Source: Thiobius zoothamnicola (GTDB lineage: Bacteria; Pseudomonadota; Gammaproteobacteria; Chromatiales; Chromatiaceae). Taken from it: 64,000 nucleotides of DNA. Below the pieces are notes generated by a model. That model had not been told where the DNA came from and made no database searches. It saw nothing but the letters and a program-made list of their open reading frames with translations. Every line of letters begins with the position of its first letter. Within the stretch, counting starts at the first letter, position 1. Both the position numbers and the translations under genes were made by a program. Positions 1-9,418 of this stretch are shown here, piece by piece. Where the stretch lies: positions 2,046,001-2,110,000 of the forward strand of contig OY782758.1 in assembly GCA_963678215.1 (NCBI GenBank), read 5' to 3'.

Positions 1-54
1 CTGTTTTCAACCATTGTCCAGTCCATGCACTTGCAAATTGCATCTGCCCTCCTG

Positions 55-876
55 TTAATTTTGCACTTGCCATGGGTTTGTTGTTTCCACAAAACCACCG
101 GGTGCTTGGCTTTGTTGTTGTTGTTGCGGTGTTGCGGATTTATTTCGCCAAGGCGTCGAAGGCAGTTTGGTGAAGGCTTGGTGTATACCATCATTCCAGG
201 CTTTACGCACCGCGACTAAATAGTCATCCGTGGCGCTAAAACAGGAGCGATGATCTAGATGAAAAGCGTCTTTACGGTAGCAGGATAGCTCAAATGGCGG
301 GCCGACCGTGATATTCGATCGGGCTGTGGCATCCAGTGAGACTAAACAAAGCTGCGCGCCCTCATCAAGGGATAGACGATGGTCAACAATCCGGTCAACG
401 CTGGGTTTGCCATATTTGCTTTCACCGATTTGCAGATAGGGTGTTTCCTGCGAGGCGGCGATGTAATTGCCTTGTGGATAAATTAACATCAGCCCGTGCG
501 GTCGCCCGGCGATTTGTCCGCCGAGTAATAAGGTTGTTTCGCCACTGATGCCAGCATTGTTCAGGACTGTGCTGTGTTCTTGTTGCACTTGCTGGCTGAC
601 GCGACCGACATATTCTGCCGCTTCAAACAGATAACGCGCATTGGTGAGCGTGATGGCGTTGTCCGGTGGATAATCCAGATCGCGCTGGATATGGTTGATC
701 ACTTCCTGCGTTGTGGCCAGATTGCCTGCTGACAGGATGACGAACAGGCGGTCATTGCCTGGTGTGAATACGTGCATCTTGCTGTATGTGGTGACATAGT
801 CGACTCCCGCATTGGTGCGTGAGTCAGATGCGAAAACCAAGCCTTCTTCCAAATAAAGCGCCACGCAATAAGTCAT
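55..876 (-). CDS. anbu: Anbu-type proteasome-like peptidase
   Basis: A protein of 273 residues that resembles Anbu, the ancestral beta-subunit proteasome homologue of bacteria. It starts MTYCVALYLEEGLVFASDSR, so Thr2 would be the N-terminal nucleophile exposed after Met removal. The SDSRTNAG stretch and the later LLLGGQ strand fit the proteasome fold. An upstream in-frame Met at 921 would bury the nucleophile, so I chose the inner ATG at 876, which has a weak CAGG upstream. Anbu genes usually sit with alpha-E, ATP-grasp and transglutaminase-like genes; none is visible here, but the gene lies at the window edge. The C-terminal Gln-rich tail (QQQQQSQAPGG) is probably disordered. Substrates are unknown for the family. 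Confidence 0.85.
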   Translation of the reverse strand: MTYCVALYLEEGLVFASDSRTNAGVDYVTTYSKMHVFTPGNDRLFVILSAGNLATTQEVINHIQRDLDYPPDNAITLTNARYLFEAAEYVGRVSQQVQQEHSTVLNNAGISGETTLLLGGQIAGRPHGLMLIYPQGNYIAASQETPYLQIGESKYGKPSVDRIVDHRLSLDEGAQLCLVSLDATARSNITVGPPFELSCYRKDAFHLDHRSCFSATDDYLVAVRKAWNDGIHQAFTKLPSTPWRNKSATPQQQQQSQAPGGFVETTNPWQVQN

Positions 877-1013
877 ATTGAATACCTGATTGTTATGAAG
901 GTGATTGTTGGTGTTGCGCAAGCAGCGGGCGTCTGTTTCATACTGAAGCGTTGGTTGAGTTTTGGCTGCTTGTGGGTTCGATCGGATGTTCTGTGTGTGG
1001 TTCAGCGCGCTGA

Positions 1014-1823
1014 TTATTGGATTTGGGCGTGAATCCCTGCAAACTTTTTGGGCCAGGCGCTTTGAATTTTTAATGCTTTTGATAATGTTTTCATTGCCTG
1101 CTTGGCGGCGGCAGCTGATGCATAGGAGCCGACGATTAATGAATACCAGGGTTTGCCATCAAGTTGACGCGCATAAATGGCGTGAGGTGTCTCGTTGAGG
1201 TATTGATTGGCTGTCTCAGTGAGCGCATCCTGATTTCGTCCGCTGAGAATCTGCATAGTGTAGTGATCAGGCGGTTGACGCATGATCCATTGGTTGAATG
1301 GATCGGTATTTTGATTGGCCCTGCTGTTTTCCACAGTGGCTGGTTGGCTCGAGTCCTCAGCAAATGGCTGAGTAATGTCTGGCGAAGGGTTTATGGATGG
1401 TAAGTTGGTAGAGGGCTGCCTAGGTAGTGACGTTGGCGTTGAATAAATTGACCTATCGTTTTTTGCAACCACAGGTATTGACGGTGTGTCTGCTTTTACC
1501 CAGTCGTTTTTCGTCTTGGCAGGTTCGGATCTGGTGGATAGGGTGACTGTAGGAAAGCCGGAGTCGCTTAAGGTGATGATCAGGCCGGACAGTTGATAGT
1601 CATCTGGTGGCTCATCGCCCAGACAATGTGTGTCCAGGTCATCCAGCGAATGGCGAATTTCCATTGGCGCTGAAGGAAATAAAGCCGACAAGTCTTGCAC
1701 CAATAAGCCCAGCAGCAAGACAATGGCGATGATGGCGGCGAACAAGAGTTTCACCCAGAGTGGATAAGCGCCGTTAGAGATGGTTATATCCTCACGGTAT
1801 ATGATTGAGCCTTTTTGATGCAT
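1014..1823 (-). CDS. SPOR-domain membrane protein (DamX-like)
   Basis: A 269-residue bitopic protein with a short cytoplasmic N-terminus, one membrane segment at about residues 26-45 (LLFAAIIAIVLLLGLLV), a long Ser/Pro/Thr-rich periplasmic linker and a C-terminal SPOR domain from about residue 185 (YTMQILSG ... WYSLIVGSYASAAAAKQAM). SPOR domains bind denuded glycan strands at the septum. It lies downstream of aroK-aroB in the same direction, the usual place of damX in gammaproteobacteria. E. coli DamX is longer, so this is a shorter relative. A role in cell division is inferred from domain and position. Confidence 0.75.
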   Translation of the reverse strand: MHQKGSIIYREDITISNGAYPLWVKLLFAAIIAIVLLLGLLVQDLSALFPSAPMEIRHSLDDLDTHCLGDEPPDDYQLSGLIITLSDSGFPTVTLSTRSEPAKTKNDWVKADTPSIPVVAKNDRSIYSTPTSLPRQPSTNLPSINPSPDITQPFAEDSSQPATVENSRANQNTDPFNQWIMRQPPDHYTMQILSGRNQDALTETANQYLNETPHAIYARQLDGKPWYSLIVGSYASAAAAKQAMKTLSKALKIQSAWPKKFAGIHAQIQ

Positions 1824-1890
1824 GGCTACAACTTTGGCGCTATGTTGCCGATCCTTGGGCGTGCAACGGGCTATTTCCTAAGAAGTGATG

Positions 1891-2970
1891 CTAATAACGA
1901 CTCAAAGTGGCTTGCAAACAATCAAAAGGGAAATCCTGGCTGATGATGGATTGTCCAATACCTTGTAAAAGTACGAGGCGCAGTTTTCCGTCCATCACTT
2001 TTTTATCAATTGACATCAAATCTAGAAAGGTTTCCGCGCCTAATGATGGCGGTTGATCGGGTAGGGAGGCTGAACGCAGTAATTGTCGGATGCGTTGATC
2101 ATCCATCGCGCTCAACCAGCCCAGTCGATGGGACATATCCGCCGCCATCGCCATGCCTGCGGCGACGGCTTCGCCATGCAGCCATTCGCCATACCCCATG
2201 CCTGTTTCAATGGCATGGCCGAATGTATGGCCCAGATTCAATAAGGCGCGCTGGCCGGCTTCTTTCTCGTCAGCGGCGACAATGGCGGCTTTGTCAGCGC
2301 ATGAGCGTTCAATGGCATGGATGAGCGCTGCGGGGTCGCGCTGCATCAGTTGGTGTATATGATTTTCCAGCCAAGTGAACAGGGTGGGGTCGTTGATCAA
2401 GCCATATTTAATCACTTCTGCCAGACCGGCGGATAACTCACGATCCGGCAATGTATTCAGCGTGTCAGTGTCAGCAATCACGGCTTGAGGTTGATGGAAG
2501 GCACCGATCATATTTTTGCCAAGCGGATGATTGACTCCGGTTTTTCCGCCGACGGATGAATCGACTTGAGATAAAAGCGTGGTCGGCACCTGGATAAAGC
2601 GTATGCCGCGTTGATAGCTGGCGGCGGCGAATCCGGTCATATCGCCCACAACGCCACCGCCTAACGCAATCAATGTGCTGTTGCGGTCATAACGTTTTTG
2701 CAGCAATGCCGTGTAGATTTGATCCATCACGGCGAGCGTTTTGTAGGCTTCGCCATCCGGCAGAATGACTTCATCAAGGTCAAATCCGCTGAGCACTGTT
2801 TTGACTTTCGCCAAATAAAGCGGCGCGACGGTTTCATTCGTCACCAGCATCACTTTACGGCTTTGGATATGGGGCTTGTAGCAGTCTGGTTGGCTGATCA
2901 GGCCTGCGCCAATGTGGATCGGGTAACTGCGTTCACCGAGATCAACTTGCAAGGTTACGGAGTCAGACAT
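1891..2970 (-). CDS. aroB: 3-dehydroquinate synthase
   Basis: A 359-residue AroB, the second shikimate-pathway step: cyclisation of DAHP to 3-dehydroquinate using NAD and a divalent metal. Visible motifs are the nucleotide-binding GGGVVGDMTGFAA, PTTLLSQVDSSVGGKTGVN, and the metal ligands in NLGHTFGHAIE and LHGEAVAAGM. Length and motifs are complete. It starts 7 nt after aroK ends, so the two are almost certainly co-transcribed, followed by the SPOR gene. Confidence 0.97.
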   Translation of the reverse strand: MSDSVTLQVDLGERSYPIHIGAGLISQPDCYKPHIQSRKVMLVTNETVAPLYLAKVKTVLSGFDLDEVILPDGEAYKTLAVMDQIYTALLQKRYDRNSTLIALGGGVVGDMTGFAAASYQRGIRFIQVPTTLLSQVDSSVGGKTGVNHPLGKNMIGAFHQPQAVIADTDTLNTLPDRELSAGLAEVIKYGLINDPTLFTWLENHIHQLMQRDPAALIHAIERSCADKAAIVAADEKEAGQRALLNLGHTFGHAIETGMGYGEWLHGEAVAAGMAMAADMSHRLGWLSAMDDQRIRQLLRSASLPDQPPSLGAETFLDLMSIDKKVMDGKLRLVLLQGIGQSIISQDFPFDCLQATLSRY

Positions 2971-2977
2971 TTTGTTG

Positions 2978-3487
2978 TTACAACAGATCCAGTATTTCGC
3001 GCGTCACCAGATTGGCGGATCGGTCTTCCGTCGAGATGATGTGATCGGCGGTCTCAATATACAGCGGCTCGCGTTCGGCCATCAGGTCGCGTAATTTTTT
3101 CAAGGGTTCTTCCGTGTTAATAAGAGGGCGGTTGCGGTCCCGGCAGGTGCGTTCATATTGCTGCTCCGGTGAACATTGCAGGTAAACGACAATGCCGCGT
3201 GCTGATAGATTCTGCCGGTTTTTGGGACGTAAAACCGCGCCGCCGCCCGTTGCCAGCACCTGGCGATCGGTTTGAGTCATATCTTCAATGACGTTTTCCT
3301 CCCGGTCCCGGAAGCCGTCTTCGCCTTCATATTCGAAGATGGTGTTAATATCCACGCCCGTACGATCCTGTATCTCTTGGTCAGAGTCGGCAAACGTCAA
3401 ACCAAGCTGGGTTGCCAATTGTTTGCCAATGGTGGTTTTACCTGTGCCCATTGGCCCAATAAGAAAAATGCGATTTGGTTTAGCCAT
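2978..3487 (-). CDS. aroK: Shikimate kinase
   Basis: A 169-residue AroK that phosphorylates shikimate with ATP. The Walker A loop GPMGTGKTT is at about residues 11-19. DSDQEIQ and the GFRDREE motif bind shikimate, GGGAV closes the active site, and RPLI marks the lid. It is the first gene of an aroK-aroB-SPOR operon. In many gammaproteobacteria pilMNOPQ precedes aroK; here only a 0.6-kb non-coding gap lies upstream. Confidence 0.96.
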   Translation of the reverse strand: MAKPNRIFLIGPMGTGKTTIGKQLATQLGLTFADSDQEIQDRTGVDINTIFEYEGEDGFRDREENVIEDMTQTDRQVLATGGGAVLRPKNRQNLSARGIVVYLQCSPEQQYERTCRDRNRPLINTEEPLKKLRDLMAEREPLYIETADHIISTEDRSANLVTREILDLL

Positions 3488-4064
3488 TCAAGGTTAAAAA
3501 TTTGTAAAGTGAATTGTTGAGCTTAGCAAGCTGTTAAAAATGTCGTTTTGCGGCTGTTTCCAGAAGCCAATGATCTGGTTATTGGCTTTGATCATGCGCC
3601 TTTGTCGCGCACGGGGTGTGGAGAATTAATTCCACGTCGCGTTGCGGCAGTGATAATGAAAACATGATTTTTATTCATTGCAATGTTGAATATTCAATAC
3701 TCGTGGCATCAGGCTCAAGCCGACCACCATTGTATGACAGGAACCACCTTCATTTGCGCGAAACCTTTTGGTATAGCGCCAACAAGCGGCTGCGCTTGTT
3801 CTCGTGAAGACGCTGTATGGCAATAAAGCCTGTTGAGTCACCCAAAGTTAGCCTTCATCAGGCGAAAGTAAACGCTTAACAATAGCAGGCCTGCACAGGT
3901 TTTGCAGTTTTTTGTGGTTAATAATTTACATTGATTGTGTGTAGGAAATGATTAAGTGCTGGACATTGTTGTGTCAATTCGCCGACAATTTACTTTGATT
4001 TGTTGGCATATTGTCGAATATTCGGCTAAATGTCCTGCAATCAGACGAAATCTAAGTGGGCTTT
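3488..4064. other. Intergenic region between divergent aroK and aroQ
   Basis: About 577 bases without a convincing gene. A short forward frame at 3616-3807 has no recognisable product and no ribosome binding site. The stretch is AT-rich toward the aroQ side and must hold promoters for both directions, but I see no clear -35/-10 pair and no pilQ remnant. Confidence 0.6.
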
Positions 4065-4493
4065 ATGGCGAACCTCCTCATCCTTAACGGACCAAACCTG
4101 AATTTACTCGGTCAACGTGAGCCGGAGAAGTATGGCCGTGATACGTTAGCAGATATTGAGCGACGCTTGTTGCGTATGGCGGCAGGTCATCAGTTGTCGT
4201 TTTTTCAGACGAATGCGGAATCTGCATTGATTGATCGTATTCATCAAGCCGCCGCTGAAAAAATCAGCTTTATCATTATCAATCCAGCGGCTTTCACGCA
4301 TACCAGCGTTGCGTTGCGTGATGCATTGCTTGGCGTTCAGATACCTTTCATTGAAGTTCATTTATCCAATATTTATGCGCGCGAATCTTTTCGCCAACAT
4401 TCTTATTTGTCGGATATTGCCGTTGGGGTGATTAGCGGTTTAGGCGCGCAAGGATATGAATTAGCGTTGAGTGCCGCAATCCAACGTATTTAA
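4065..4493 (+). CDS. aroQ: 3-dehydroquinate dehydratase, type II
   Basis: A 142-residue type II dehydroquinase, third step of the shikimate pathway. It has the family opening LILNGPNLNLLGQREPEKYG with the catalytic Tyr, the FFQTN segment, INPAAFTHTSVALRDAL and the catalytic His region EVHLSNIYARESFRQHS. A GTG at 4056 is in frame, but the ATG at 4065 gives the standard MANLLILNGPN start with a purine-rich AAGTGGG just upstream. Together with aroK/aroB this makes a small shikimate gene region. Confidence 0.97.
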   Translation: MANLLILNGPNLNLLGQREPEKYGRDTLADIERRLLRMAAGHQLSFFQTNAESALIDRIHQAAAEKISFIIINPAAFTHTSVALRDALLGVQIPFIEVHLSNIYARESFRQHSYLSDIAVGVISGLGAQGYELALSAAIQRI

Positions 4494-4699
4494 ACGATTT
4501 GTTTTTGGTTCGTCCGGGGTGAGAACCCAGTGAGATGAAAAATAAGCGTTTGCCTTCGTCAGCCAATCAATTGGCATGGCGTAATGATTTTGAATATGAC
4601 ATCCATCGCGTATCCCGAAGTTTGCGGATTGCTGAAAGATGCCTTAATGCTAGAACTTTAAAGAGTCATTCCGATTTGATATTTCAGGAGAATCAATAA

Positions 4700-5158
4700 A
4701 TGGATATACGCAAAGTCAAAAAACTGATTGAGTTACTCGAAGCATCTGATGTTGCTGAGCTGGAAATACATGAGGGCGAGGAATCGGTTCGCATCAGCCG
4801 ACATAGTGCCGTGTCGGCTGTCGGCATGCCGGTATCCGCTGTGCAACCTGCCGCTGCTCCGGTCGATGCCGCTCCGTCCGCCGCCGCACCTGCTTATGCT
4901 GAAGACAAGCCTGCTATTCCCGATGGGCACGCCATTACATCGCCTATGGTCGGGACATTCTACCGCGCGCCTTCACCGACTTCATCGCCATTTGTTGAGG
5001 TGGGACAACAAGTCGCGGCTGGCGATACCTTATGCATTATTGAGGCGATGAAGATTCTTAACCAGATTGAATCGGATAAAGCGGGCAAGATTAAGGAAAT
5101 TCTGGTTGATAATGGTAAACCCGTTGAATTCAATCAGCCCTTGTTCGTCATTGGTTAA
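4700..5158 (+). CDS. accB: Biotin carboxyl carrier protein of acetyl-CoA carboxylase
   Basis: A 152-residue BCCP. The N-terminal helix region (MDIRKVKKLIELLEASDVAELEI) is followed by an Ala/Pro-rich flexible linker at about 40-70 and a C-terminal biotinyl domain. Lys118 in EAMKILN is the biotin attachment site. A good ribosome binding site (CAGGAGAA) precedes the ATG. It is followed after 6 nt by accC, the universal pair. Confidence 0.98.
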   Translation: MDIRKVKKLIELLEASDVAELEIHEGEESVRISRHSAVSAVGMPVSAVQPAAAPVDAAPSAAAPAYAEDKPAIPDGHAITSPMVGTFYRAPSPTSSPFVEVGQQVAAGDTLCIIEAMKILNQIESDKAGKIKEILVDNGKPVEFNQPLFVIG

Positions 5159-5164
5159 GCCGCC

Positions 5165-6505
5165 ATGTTGAAAAAAATCGTTATTGCCAACCGGGGTGAA
5201 ATCGCTTTGCGGGTTTTGCGCGCCTGTCGTGAGTTGGGCATTAAAACCGTCGCTATTCATTCAGATGCGGACCGGGATTTAAAGCATGTGCGCTTGGCGG
5301 ATGATTCCGTGTGCATTGGTCCGGCCGCTGCCGCAGAAAGCTACCTGAATGTGCCTGCCATCATCAGCGCGGCGGAAGTGTGTGATGCAGTCGCCATTCA
5401 TCCAGGCTATGGCTTTTTATCCGAAAATGCCGATTTTGCAGAGCGTGTTGAGCAATCCGGCTTTACTTTTATCGGGCCGAAGCCTGAGACCATCCGTTTA
5501 ATGGGCGATAAGATCACCGCTATTGAAGCGATGAAAGCGGCTGGCGTGCCCACTGTGCCAGGTTCTGATGGCCCATTGGACGATGATGATCAGCGTACTT
5601 TGCAGTTGGGGCGGGAAATCGGTTATCCGGTGATTGTCAAGGCTGCTGGCGGTGGTGGCGGTCGCGGCATGCGGGTGGTGCATTCGGAAACCACGTTGTT
5701 AGGTGCCATTTCTTTGACCAAGGCGGAAGCTGGTGCGGCATTTGGCAATGACACGGTTTACATGGAAAAATTTCTTGAGAACCCGCGTCATATTGAATTC
5801 CAGGTACTGGCTGATACCCATGGTAACGCCATTCATCTTGGTGAGCGGGATTGTTCCATGCAGCGGCGCCATCAAAAAGTGGTTGAAGAAGCGCCTGCGC
5901 CTGACATCACTTTGGAGATGCGTACTGAAATTGGCGCGCGTTGCGCGGAAGCCTGTCGTCGCATCGGTTATCGAGGAGCTGGCACGTTCGAGTTTCTTTA
6001 TCAGGATGGTGAATTTTATTTCATTGAAATGAACACCCGTGTGCAGGTTGAACACCCGGTCACTGAAATGGTGACGGGCGTGGATATCGTCAAAGAGCAA
6101 CTGTTGATCGCTTCTGGCGAACCGCTCCGCTATGTTCAGCAGGATGTGCGACTACGTGGACATGCGATTGAATGCCGGATTAATGCGGAAGACCCGAAAA
6201 ATTTCATGCCAAGCCCAGGCGATATTACCCAATTGCATGTGCCAGGTGGGCCAGGTATACGGGTTGATACGCATATTTACAATGGTTATCGGGTGCCGCC
6301 TTATTATGACTCCATGATTGGCAAAATCATTTCTCATGGTGAGACGCGTGACTCAGCCATTGCCCGGATGCACGGTGCTTTATCCGAGACGGTGATTGAT
6401 GGGATAAAAACCAATATCCCACTACAGATTGATATTATGTCGGATAGTCAGTTCGCCGCAGGCGGTGCCAATATTCATTATCTGGAGAAAAAGCTGGGCT
6501 TGTAA
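5165..6505 (+). CDS. accC: Biotin carboxylase subunit of acetyl-CoA carboxylase
   Basis: A 446-residue biotin carboxylase that carboxylates the biotin of AccB with ATP and bicarbonate for malonyl-CoA synthesis. It shows the N-terminal domain KIVIANRGEIALR, the ATP-grasp glycine loop KAAGGGGGRGMRVV, and the active-site stretch FIEMNTRVQVEHPVTE. Full length. PrmA starts 3 nt after its stop, so accB-accC-prmA form one operon. Confidence 0.98.
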   Translation: MLKKIVIANRGEIALRVLRACRELGIKTVAIHSDADRDLKHVRLADDSVCIGPAAAAESYLNVPAIISAAEVCDAVAIHPGYGFLSENADFAERVEQSGFTFIGPKPETIRLMGDKITAIEAMKAAGVPTVPGSDGPLDDDDQRTLQLGREIGYPVIVKAAGGGGGRGMRVVHSETTLLGAISLTKAEAGAAFGNDTVYMEKFLENPRHIEFQVLADTHGNAIHLGERDCSMQRRHQKVVEEAPAPDITLEMRTEIGARCAEACRRIGYRGAGTFEFLYQDGEFYFIEMNTRVQVEHPVTEMVTGVDIVKEQLLIASGEPLRYVQQDVRLRGHAIECRINAEDPKNFMPSPGDITQLHVPGGPGIRVDTHIYNGYRVPPYYDSMIGKIISHGETRDSAIARMHGALSETVIDGIKTNIPLQIDIMSDSQFAAGGANIHYLEKKLGL

Positions 6506-6508
6506 GCC

Positions 6509-7405
6509 ATGTCGTGGATACAAGCGCATATCATTGTTGATCAATCTCAAGTCGCTTTGCTGGAGTTATTGCTAAACGATTTGGGAGCCATATCCATCGG
6601 CTTAAGTGATGCTGGCGATGAACCTATGCTGGAGCCTTTGCCCGGCGAAACGCCATTATGGTCCGCTGTTAAAGTGAGTGGATTATTTGCCGATGATCAG
6701 GATATTGATCAACTGCGCGGTGAACTGGAACGATGTCTGGCGCAGGATATCAGTCGTCATTTGACCTTGGGAAAGTTACTGGATGATGTATGGGAACGGC
6801 GTTGGTTGACTCATTTTCGTCCCATGCAGTTTGGCCAGCGCATTTGCATTCATCCAACCATTGATCAATCTGCGGATAGTTGCCTCGAGCAACCGGATTC
6901 TGTCGTGATCAACCTTGATCCAGGTTTGGCGTTCGGCACTGGGACGCATCCAACAACCCGATTATGTCTGGAATGGCTGGATCAGGCGGATATTCAAGGT
7001 AAGCCGGTGATTGACTTTGGTTGTGGCTCTGGCATTTTAGCCATTACTGCATTGAAGTTGGGCGCAGCGTCGGTCATTGGAATTGATCATGATCCTCAGG
7101 CCAGATTAGCCAGCCGTGCTAATGCAGAACAAAATAAAGTGGCGGAACGGTTGCAATTAGCATCGGATTTCACTGGGATGCAAGTTCAGGCGGATGTCAT
7201 CCTGGCCAATATTCTGGCGAATGTTTTACTGGACATGAGCCAAACTTTGCTGGCCCGGTTGAAGCCGGGGGGCGAGTTGGTGATGTCAGGCATATTAAGC
7301 GATCAGGTTGACGCACTCATTGCGCACTATGGCGATCATGCGTCAGTCATCCAAATTCAACAACAAGCGGGTTGGTGTTTGTTGCATGTTCGAAAAACAG
7401 CATAA
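6509..7405 (+). CDS. prmA: Ribosomal protein L11 methyltransferase
   Basis: A 298-residue PrmA that trimethylates L11 using S-adenosylmethionine. The N-terminal L11-recognition domain (about 1-100) is followed by the SAM fold with VIDFGCGSGILAITALKLGA (motif I) and ANILANVLLDM (motif IV). LDPGLAFGTGTHPTTRLCL is diagnostic of PrmA. It follows accC by 3 nt and overlaps the next gene by 20 nt. Confidence 0.96.
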   Translation: MSWIQAHIIVDQSQVALLELLLNDLGAISIGLSDAGDEPMLEPLPGETPLWSAVKVSGLFADDQDIDQLRGELERCLAQDISRHLTLGKLLDDVWERRWLTHFRPMQFGQRICIHPTIDQSADSCLEQPDSVVINLDPGLAFGTGTHPTTRLCLEWLDQADIQGKPVIDFGCGSGILAITALKLGAASVIGIDHDPQARLASRANAEQNKVAERLQLASDFTGMQVQADVILANILANVLLDMSQTLLARLKPGGELVMSGILSDQVDALIAHYGDHASVIQIQQQAGWCLLHVRKTA

Positions 7406-8087
7406 TGTGAAAACTCGCTGCCCGGGCTGCAAGACGGATTATGTCTTATTGCCGACTTTATTGCAGGATACGCATGGCGCTGCTTGTTGCGCGAAATGCG
7501 GAGAAATTTTTAATGCATTTGATCATCAGGTGGATTGTGCGGAAAGCACTGCTGAAGAAGCGCCTCATTTGATCGCGCCGCCGATGTTCACCGAACAGGC
7601 TTCATCATCTTCTGACAAAAACGCGAAACCTAAAACCGGCTATTGGCGAATTCCGCTCATCGCGTTACTGAGCTTGTTATTGTTTGCCCAGTTGCTTTGG
7701 CTATATCGCGCGAGTTTGTTGCATTTGTCGATAGCGCAACCTCTGTGCCAATGGGTGGATTGTCGCGCATTGGCGAAACGCGCGCCGGAATCTTTCCAGG
7801 TTATTGAACGCGAAATGCGTTATGAGACCCAATCATCTCAATCCGATGTTTTGTTCTTTGCGTTGCGTTTTCGTAATGATGCGCCATTTGCCCAGCCGCT
7901 GCCAGGCTTGTTATTACATTTGTTTGATCATAATGAATATTTAGTGGCGCGGCGACGTTTGGAGCCGGATCAATATTTACCCGGTATGGCTGATCTTCAA
8001 GTGGGGGCCGGAGAGATTATTGATGTGCAGTTGGCTTTCGCGGATCCGGGCGAGCGCGCCAGTGGGTTTAAAATCGATTTTTTATGA
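7386..8087 (+). CDS. Zinc-ribbon and DUF3426 membrane protein
   Basis: A 233-residue protein. The N-terminus carries a zinc ribbon, CPGCKTDY...CAKCGEIF (CxxC-n-CxxC), followed by a spacer, one membrane segment at about 97-115 (IPLIALLSLLLFAQLLWLY) and an extracytoplasmic DUF3426 domain. The ATG at 7386 inside the prmA end gives MFEKQHNVKTRCPGC and is preferred to a far upstream Met inside prmA. This gene type commonly follows prmA in gamma- and betaproteobacteria. Its function is unknown. Confidence 0.85.
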   Translation: MFEKQHNVKTRCPGCKTDYVLLPTLLQDTHGAACCAKCGEIFNAFDHQVDCAESTAEEAPHLIAPPMFTEQASSSSDKNAKPKTGYWRIPLIALLSLLLFAQLLWLYRASLLHLSIAQPLCQWVDCRALAKRAPESFQVIEREMRYETQSSQSDVLFFALRFRNDAPFAQPLPGLLLHLFDHNEYLVARRRLEPDQYLPGMADLQVGAGEIIDVQLAFADPGERASGFKIDFL

Positions 8088-8101
8088 TGCTAAGCGGACT
8101 T

Positions 8102-9418
8102 ATGTTGAAACGATTTTTATACTTTTTGGGCATCATTGCCTTATCCGCGAATGGTTACGCTGGTGGCTTGGTGACATCCCAGGCTTTATTACAGGAGGCC
8201 AACCAGCAAATCACGGATATCCATACCGAAGCCTTGCTGGAGCAATTGCAAAAAACGCCAAACACTGTGGTGGTGGATATCCGTACGCCGAATGAAATCT
8301 TGTTGACGGGCGGCATGATTGATGCGCCGCGTAGCTACAATATTCCACAAGGCTGGTTGACGTTCCGGATTGCTGACCATGCACCGGAACCGGATATACC
8401 GATTCTGGTTTATTGTGGCACCAACCAGCGCAGTCCCTTGGCAGCCCAGCGCTTGATGCAGATGGGTTATACCAACGTGAAGAATTATGCGGATGGGTTC
8501 TTGATGTGGCGCGAGCGTGGTTTGCCTGTTGAATCCATGGATAAAGCGCTGGATAGCTTGTTATACAGCAAGCCGCAACCAGTCACCGACAATGTCTGGT
8601 CGGCGATTGGTGCCACAGCGCCGCCGACTTACGCCAACTCCGGGCATAACAACAATCTCACCTTTATCGTCACCGATAATGGCGTCGTGCTGGTGAATGC
8701 GGGCGAAAATTACCTGTTAGCCAAAGCGATGCATGCGGCGATTCAGCAGGTCACTGACCAACCGGTTAAATATGTGATTCTGGAGAATGGACAGGGTCAT
8801 GCCGCACTGGGTTCCGCCTACTGGAAGGAGCAAGGCGCGCATATTATTGCGCATGCGGATGCTGCGCATGAGTTGGCAAGCCGGGGCGAAAATATTTTGC
8901 AGCGCATCCGGCGTAATATCCGCGAAAAAGCGTTAGGTACCCGTTTGGTGATGCCAGATGAAACCTTCCAAACCAACCGAAAAAAGTTGATTGTCGGCGG
9001 CGTGCATATTGAATTGTTGCATCTGGGGCCGGCGCACAGTCCGGGCGACATTATGGTGTGGTTGCCGCGGCAGAAATTGATGATTACCGGTGATATGGCT
9101 TTTCACGAACGTTTGCTGCCGATTTTTGAACATACTGACACCGCCGCCTGGTTGGAGACTTGGAAGGCATTCGCGGCATTCGATGCTGAAATCATCATCC
9201 CGGGTCATGGCGGCCCGACAGACATGGCGACAGTGACGCAATACACGCGGGACTATTTGATGGACATGCGTGCGCAAATTGCTGAATTGATTGAAGATGG
9301 CGGCGCACTCACGGATATTCACGAAATTGATCAGTCCGCTTATGCGCATTTGGATACTTACGATGAATTGGCGGCTTTGAATGCCAGCGTCTTGTTTCGA
9401 CAAATGGAGTTTGAATAA
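8102..9418 (+). CDS. Rhodanese/metallo-beta-lactamase fusion, SoxH-like, secreted
   Basis: A 438-residue protein with a signal peptide (MLKRFLYFLGIIALSANGYA), an N-terminal rhodanese domain with the candidate persulfide Cys at about residue 105 (VYCGTNQRSPLAA), and a C-terminal metallo-beta-lactamase domain. Later metal-ligand positions are visible (GPAHSPGD, TGDMAF, PGHGGP), but the first motif reads ENGQGHAALG instead of HxHxDH, so only one histidine remains there. An ATG at 8084 overlapping the previous stop is possible; 8102 begins the clean signal peptide. It is probably co-transcribed with prmA and the DUF3426 gene. Periplasmic sulfur handling is inferred; the real substrate is unknown. 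Confidence 0.75.
   Translation: MLKRFLYFLGIIALSANGYAGGLVTSQALLQEANQQITDIHTEALLEQLQKTPNTVVVDIRTPNEILLTGGMIDAPRSYNIPQGWLTFRIADHAPEPDIPILVYCGTNQRSPLAAQRLMQMGYTNVKNYADGFLMWRERGLPVESMDKALDSLLYSKPQPVTDNVWSAIGATAPPTYANSGHNNNLTFIVTDNGVVLVNAGENYLLAKAMHAAIQQVTDQPVKYVILENGQGHAALGSAYWKEQGAHIIAHADAAHELASRGENILQRIRRNIREKALGTRLVMPDETFQTNRKKLIVGGVHIELLHLGPAHSPGDIMVWLPRQKLMITGDMAFHERLLPIFEHTDTAAWLETWKAFAAFDAEIIIPGHGGPTDMATVTQYTRDYLMDMRAQIAELIEDGGALTDIHEIDQSAYAHLDTYDELAALNASVLFRQMEFE

Noticed and set aside
3616..3807. Small forward gene between aroK and aroQ
   Set aside because: No ribosome binding site, no similarity and a composition like the surrounding spacer.
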